Part shown: positions 6,305-9,263 of the stretch, in pieces
Numbering within the stretch: the stretch's first letter is position 1
Layout: each line of letters begins with the position of its first letter
Assembly (NCBI GenBank): GCA_945981915.1
Contig: CAMFRJ010000030.1
Span: 1 to 9,263, forward strand
Source: an uncultured Erysipelotrichaceae bacterium
Lineage (GTDB): Bacteria > Bacillota_I > Bacilli_A > Erysipelotrichales > Coprobacillaceae
DNA: 9,263 nt
Direction: 5' to 3'
Notes under the pieces: generated by a model
Told to the model about the DNA's origin: nothing
What the model saw: only the letters and a program-made list of their open reading frames with translations
Databases searched by the model: none
Position numbers and translations under genes: made by a program

Positions 6305-7489
6305 ATGAACTATTATGAACAATCATTAGATGCATTAATGCATGCTTATGGAAGATTTGATGTCACTTTTGATCATGGAGAAGGTGTTCATCTTTATGAT
6401 GTCAATCATAAAGAGTACTTAGATTTCTTTTCAGGAATAGGAGTGAATTCTTTAGGTTATAACTATCCAGAATATGTTGCTTCAATGGAAAAACAAATGC
6501 ATCGTTTAATGCATATTTCTAACTATTTTAATACTGTAGAAACAATTGAGGCAGCTAATTGTATAAAAAAAGCAACAAAATTAGATAAAGTTTTTTTCAC
6601 AAATTCAGGGGCTGAATCAACAGAAGGTGCATTGAAATTAGCAAGAAAATATTATTATTTAAAACATGGCAAAGCAGATAGTGAAGTGATTTCTTTTCAT
6701 CATTCTTTTCATGGAAGAACGACAGGTTCTGTGAAATTAACAGGAAATCCGAATTATCAAAAAGCATTTGGACCATTAATTGAAGAGGTTCAATATGCAA
6801 CACTTAACGATTTAGATAGTGTCAAGAGCTTAATTAATGACAAAACAGCTGCTATCATTGTTGAACCCGTTCAGGGAGAAGGTGGTGTTCATGTTTGTAC
6901 AAAGGATTTTTTACAAGGATTAAGACAACTCTGTAATGAACATGATATCGCGCTTATCTTAGATGAAGTTCAATGTGGTATGGGAAGAACAGGAACGATC
7001 ATGACTTATTTCCAATATGATATCATGCCTGATATTTTATGTATGGCTAAAGGAATAGGAGCTGGATTCCCAATGGGAGCTTTTGTTGCTAACGAAAAAT
7101 TTGCGAGTGCGATGCAACCTGGAGATCATGGATCGACTTATGGAGGGAATCCAATGGCAGGGAATGCATGTCGCACAGTTTTTCAAATTATTGAAGAAAA
7201 GAACTTGCTAAGCCATGTTCAGGAAATCAGTGAATATGTCATTGAAAAATTAGATGAACTTAAAGATCGTTATCCATGTATCAAAGAAAGAAGAGGTCTT
7301 GGTTTAATGATTGGTTTAGAATTTGATAGACCGGTTAAAGACATTGTTAAATCATGTTTAGATAAAGGATTGATCGTTGTCACAGCAGGACCTCATGTGG
7401 TAAGAATGTTACCTCCTTTTATTATTGAAGAAAAAGATGTTGATCAAATGATTCATATCTTGGAAAGTGCAATTCAGGAAATTCTATAA
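6305..7489 (+). CDS. Class III PLP aminotransferase, ArgD-like; probable N-acetyl-2-amino-6-oxopimelate aminotransferase
   Basis: This 394-residue protein is a fold-type I, class III aminotransferase of the acetylornithine aminotransferase group. It shows NSGAEST (100-106, cofactor phosphate contact), HSFHGRTTG (PLP stacking and substrate region), LDEVQCGMGRTG with D220 for the pyridine nitrogen, and the Schiff-base lysine K249 in MAKGIGAGFPMGAF. By homology alone it would be called ArgD. No other arginine gene is present, and it closes an operon that otherwise lacks only the aminotransferase between DapH and DapL. Enterobacterial ArgD is known to act also on N-succinyl-2-amino-6-oxopimelate, so use of the N-acetyl form is chemically reasonable. 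B. subtilis is thought to use PatA, a class I enzyme, at this step, so this would be a non-homologous substitute. The start has a weak GGGGGA site (6293-6298) spanning the dapL stop region, 2 bp after the dapL stop. Family is firm; substrate is inferred from context, and a dual role in arginine synthesis is possible. Confidence 0.85.
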   Translation: MNYYEQSLDALMHAYGRFDVTFDHGEGVHLYDVNHKEYLDFFSGIGVNSLGYNYPEYVASMEKQMHRLMHISNYFNTVETIEAANCIKKATKLDKVFFTNSGAESTEGALKLARKYYYLKHGKADSEVISFHHSFHGRTTGSVKLTGNPNYQKAFGPLIEEVQYATLNDLDSVKSLINDKTAAIIVEPVQGEGGVHVCTKDFLQGLRQLCNEHDIALILDEVQCGMGRTGTIMTYFQYDIMPDILCMAKGIGAGFPMGAFVANEKFASAMQPGDHGSTYGGNPMAGNACRTVFQIIEEKNLLSHVQEISEYVIEKLDELKDRYPCIKERRGLGLMIGLEFDRPVKDIVKSCLDKGLIVVTAGPHVVRMLPPFIIEEKDVDQMIHILESAIQEIL

Positions 7490-7505
7490 GAATTTCCTTT
7501 TTTTT
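7477..7505 (+). terminator. Rho-independent terminator of the dap operon, overlapping the last codons
   Basis: A perfect 9-bp stem GGAAATTCT (7477-7485) / AGAATTTCC (7489-7497) has a three-base ATA loop and is followed by eight Ts (7498-7505). The stop codon TAA (7487-7489) lies in the loop and first paired base, so the hairpin starts inside the coding sequence. Confidence 0.85.
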
Positions 7506-7543
7506 GAAGAAAAATGGATATTTTTGTCATATATAGATTTAAA

Positions 7544-7552
7544 GAGGTGATC
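7544..7552 (+). promoter_or_regulatory. Near-perfect Shine-Dalgarno site of the C39 exporter gene
   Basis: GAGGTGATC (7544-7552) is complementary over nine bases to the usual Bacillota 16S rRNA 3' end. The core GAGG ends 8 nt before the ATG at 7556. It is the longest SD match in the window and fixes the start of the C39 exporter. Confidence 0.8.
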
Positions 7553-7555
7553 ATT

Positions 7556-9263
7556 ATGGCAAAATATCCCAAATTTTTACAAGATAGTGAAAATAGTTGT
7601 GGTGCTTACTGTATCAAAATGATTTTAAACTATTATCATTTTGATGATGAAATAAAGAATATAAAGAAAAGATGTCGTTTGACAAAAGATGGAATTACTG
7701 TGTTTGGCTTGCTTAATGCATTAAAATATTATCACATTGAAGCAAAAGCCTATCAATGTGAATTTAAAAACCTTTATGATAGCTTGAAAGTTCCTGCCAT
7801 TGTTCATTTTCAACAAGATCATGTTTATCATTATGTTGTTGTTTATAAGATGACAGAGCGTTATTTTTTAATTGGCGATCCTGCTCAAGGAATTGTGGAA
7901 ATGTCGTATGAGGCTTTTCATGAACAATTCACTGGAATTGTGATCATGATTGAGCATGTGGGTCATCCTATCGCACAGATGCAATCCTTTCCTTTTTCAT
8001 TATTTATTAAACAACATCTTCAACAATATCAAAAAGAAATTTTAAAGATCGTTTTAAAAACTGTCTGTGTTTCTTTTTTGACATTACTTTTTTCTTTATA
8101 TTATCAAATCGCTATTGATGATTTTTCTCATCGTTCCATTTTAGAAATCATTCTTATCAGTGTGTCTTTCTTTGTTGTTTATATGATAAAATTATGGCTT
8201 TCTTATTATCGCTATATCGATATTATTGATTTGAAATTAGAGTTGAATAATCAGTATATTACCAAAACTATGCAAAATTTGATCTATCAAGATTTTTCTT
8301 ATTTTTTGCAACATGAGCAAGGAATCTTACTAGCAAGAGCACAACATTTGTTTGAACTGAGTGACTATTTTATTGAATTATATTCTATCATTTTTATAGA
8401 TTCTATGATGTTAATATGTACAATGATATTTTTATGTTGGATTCATTGGTTTCTTTTCTTGATTAGTTTTTTAATGATAGGTGTGACATTTTATGTTTGT
8501 TTTTTATTTCATCAAAAAATACATCTCAAAAATAAACTGCTTTTAGAAAATAAAGAAGTGCTTAATGAAGCCATTTTAGAATATCAGAATAATTTTTTTC
8601 ATACGATACAATTTAAATTAAAAAAGACAATGAAAAACAAACTGGCATATCGTTATGATGCATATTTCCATCAAGACTACGAAAAAGGTCATTTATTGAA
8701 TCATTATCAGACGTCCTTAGAAAGTTTGGTACAATCTATGATGATGTTATTGATGATTATCTCATTATGTATGTATCATTATCAAATACTTACCTTAGGA
8801 ACTGTTATGCTTGTTTATATGTTATTATCATATCTTCTTGATCCATTGATACATCTCTCTTCGTTTTTTATCATTCATGATGAAATGAAGATTATCTTTG
8901 AAAGATATAAGGAAATGCTTCCAGATAAGAAAGTGAGAAAGAAAAAAGTCAAAAAGATTGTCTCAATTGAATTAAAAGACATTACTTTTAGTTATGGCTA
9001 TGTGCATCCTTTATTTGAGCATCTTTCTTTCAAGATTGATCATTCTTTTGTTTTAAAAGGAAAGATAGGCTGTGGGAAATCAACTTTTTTAAAACTGATT
9101 TCTGGTCAATTAGACGTGATTAAAGGACAAATTCTTATCAATGGAAAAGATATTACACAAATCAATCAGAATAGTTTATATGCCAAAATGAAATATTTAG
9201 ATAAAAATATAGTTTTTTATCAAGAAACTTTAGAATTTAATCTTATCTTTGATAATCATAATA
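7556..9263 (+). CDS. C39 peptidase-containing ABC exporter (bacteriocin/double-glycine-peptide type), C-terminal end cut by window
   Basis: The reading frame is open from the ATG at 7556 to the right edge (569 full codons). Proteins of this class are about 700 residues, so the ABC signature and Walker B lie outside. Residues 1 to about 125 are a C39 cysteine peptidase: Q9 (oxyanion hole) in QDSENSCG, catalytic C15, H92 in VYHYVVVY and D108 in IGDPAQG. In this family it cuts leader peptides after a double glycine while the core is exported. Six hydrophobic segments can be placed at roughly 164-184, 196-216, 275-320 (two), 392-411 and 415-435. The ATPase domain begins near 470, with A-loop Y480 and Walker A GKIGCGKST (502-510). 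The Q-loop position reads YLDKN (547-551), with Lys where Gln is usual. No terminator separates it from the right edge, and I see no precursor peptide gene in the window. It follows the dap terminator by 50 bp without a convincing promoter. Function as exporter is well supported; its cargo is unknown. Confidence 0.9.
   Translation, partial: MAKYPKFLQDSENSCGAYCIKMILNYYHFDDEIKNIKKRCRLTKDGITVFGLLNALKYYHIEAKAYQCEFKNLYDSLKVPAIVHFQQDHVYHYVVVYKMTERYFLIGDPAQGIVEMSYEAFHEQFTGIVIMIEHVGHPIAQMQSFPFSLFIKQHLQQYQKEILKIVLKTVCVSFLTLLFSLYYQIAIDDFSHRSILEIILISVSFFVVYMIKLWLSYYRYIDIIDLKLELNNQYITKTMQNLIYQDFSYFLQHEQGILLARAQHLFELSDYFIELYSIIFIDSMMLICTMIFLCWIHWFLFLISFLMIGVTFYVCFLFHQKIHLKNKLLLENKEVLNEAILEYQNNFFHTIQFKLKKTMKNKLAYRYDAYFHQDYEKGHLLNHYQTSLESLVQSMMMLLMIISLCMYHYQILTLGTVMLVYMLLSYLLDPLIHLSSFFIIHDEMKIIFERYKEMLPDKKVRKKKVKKIVSIELKDITFSYGYVHPLFEHLSFKIDHSFVLKGKIGCGKSTFLKLISGQLDVIKGQILINGKDITQINQNSLYAKMKYLDKNIVFYQETLEFNLIFDNHN

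Larger units (their letters stand above)
3594..7505 (+). other. Predicted transcription unit dapF-dapH-dapL-aminotransferase
   Basis: Four genes on one strand are separated by 2, 8 and 2 bp. A promoter lies just before the first gene, no terminator is seen between genes, and a hairpin terminator follows the last. Each start has its own SD-like site: AGGAGG, AGGGAG, AGGAG overlapping the previous stop, and a weaker GGGGGA. Together they encode the steps from tetrahydrodipicolinate to meso-DAP. The genes for the earlier steps (dapA, dapB, aspartokinase) and for lysine formation (lysA) are not in the window. Confidence 0.8.

Noticed and set aside
7504..7535. Possible promoter for the C39 exporter: TTGAAG (7504-7509) and TATATA (7530-7535)
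   Set aside because: The spacer is 20 bp, too long for a good sigma-A promoter, and the start would fall almost on the ribosome site. The -35 is also part of the terminator T run.
1..9263. tRNA, rRNA, CRISPR array, insertion sequence or attachment site
   Set aside because: I found no cloverleaf-like segment, spaced repeat array, transposase motif or terminal inverted repeat on either strand.

Overview
The window is AT-rich (low G+C by eye) DNA from a low-G+C Gram-positive bacterium. The Shine-Dalgarno (SD) sites are strong AGGAG or GAGGTGATC types, the promoters are sigma-A-like with extended -10 elements, and diaminopimelate (DAP) is made by the acetylated branch used by Bacillus-type Firmicutes. 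Codon choice and protein style would fit a gut Erysipelotrichia-like or related Bacillota genome. That lineage guess is an inference, since no rRNA or other marker gene is present.

Layout. Positions 1-1593 on the minus strand hold a membrane-anchored M1-family zinc aminopeptidase whose C-terminal end runs off the left edge. A 165-bp divergent intergenic region follows. At 1759-3354 (+) lies an ABC-F ATPase of the YkpA/YbiT type with its own promoter and terminator. Positions 3383-3558 hold no intact gene of normal size, but they contain what looks like a small frameshifted ORF (3421-3548). A good promoter (3559-3587) then drives a tight four-gene operon: dapF (3614-4453), dapH (4456-5160), dapL (5169-6302) and a class III aminotransferase (6305-7489). 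The operon is closed by a hairpin terminator that overlaps the last stop codon (7477-7505). From 7556 to the right edge is the 5' part of a C39-peptidase ABC exporter of the bacteriocin or double-glycine-peptide type.

How the genes work together. The four-gene operon covers four consecutive steps from tetrahydrodipicolinate to meso-DAP: N-acetylation (DapH), transamination (most likely the class III enzyme), deacetylation (DapL) and epimerisation (DapF). The product feeds peptidoglycan cross-linking and lysine synthesis. The M1 peptidase, the ABC-F protein and the C39 exporter are separate transcription units with no evident link to DAP synthesis.

I see no clearly undescribed system here. 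The points most worth a second look are the ArgD-like enzyme that appears to fill the aminotransferase step of the acetyl-DAP pathway, the one-sided loss of ATP-site motifs in the ABC-F protein, the frameshifted small ORF, and the C39 exporter with a substituted Q-loop and no visible substrate gene.
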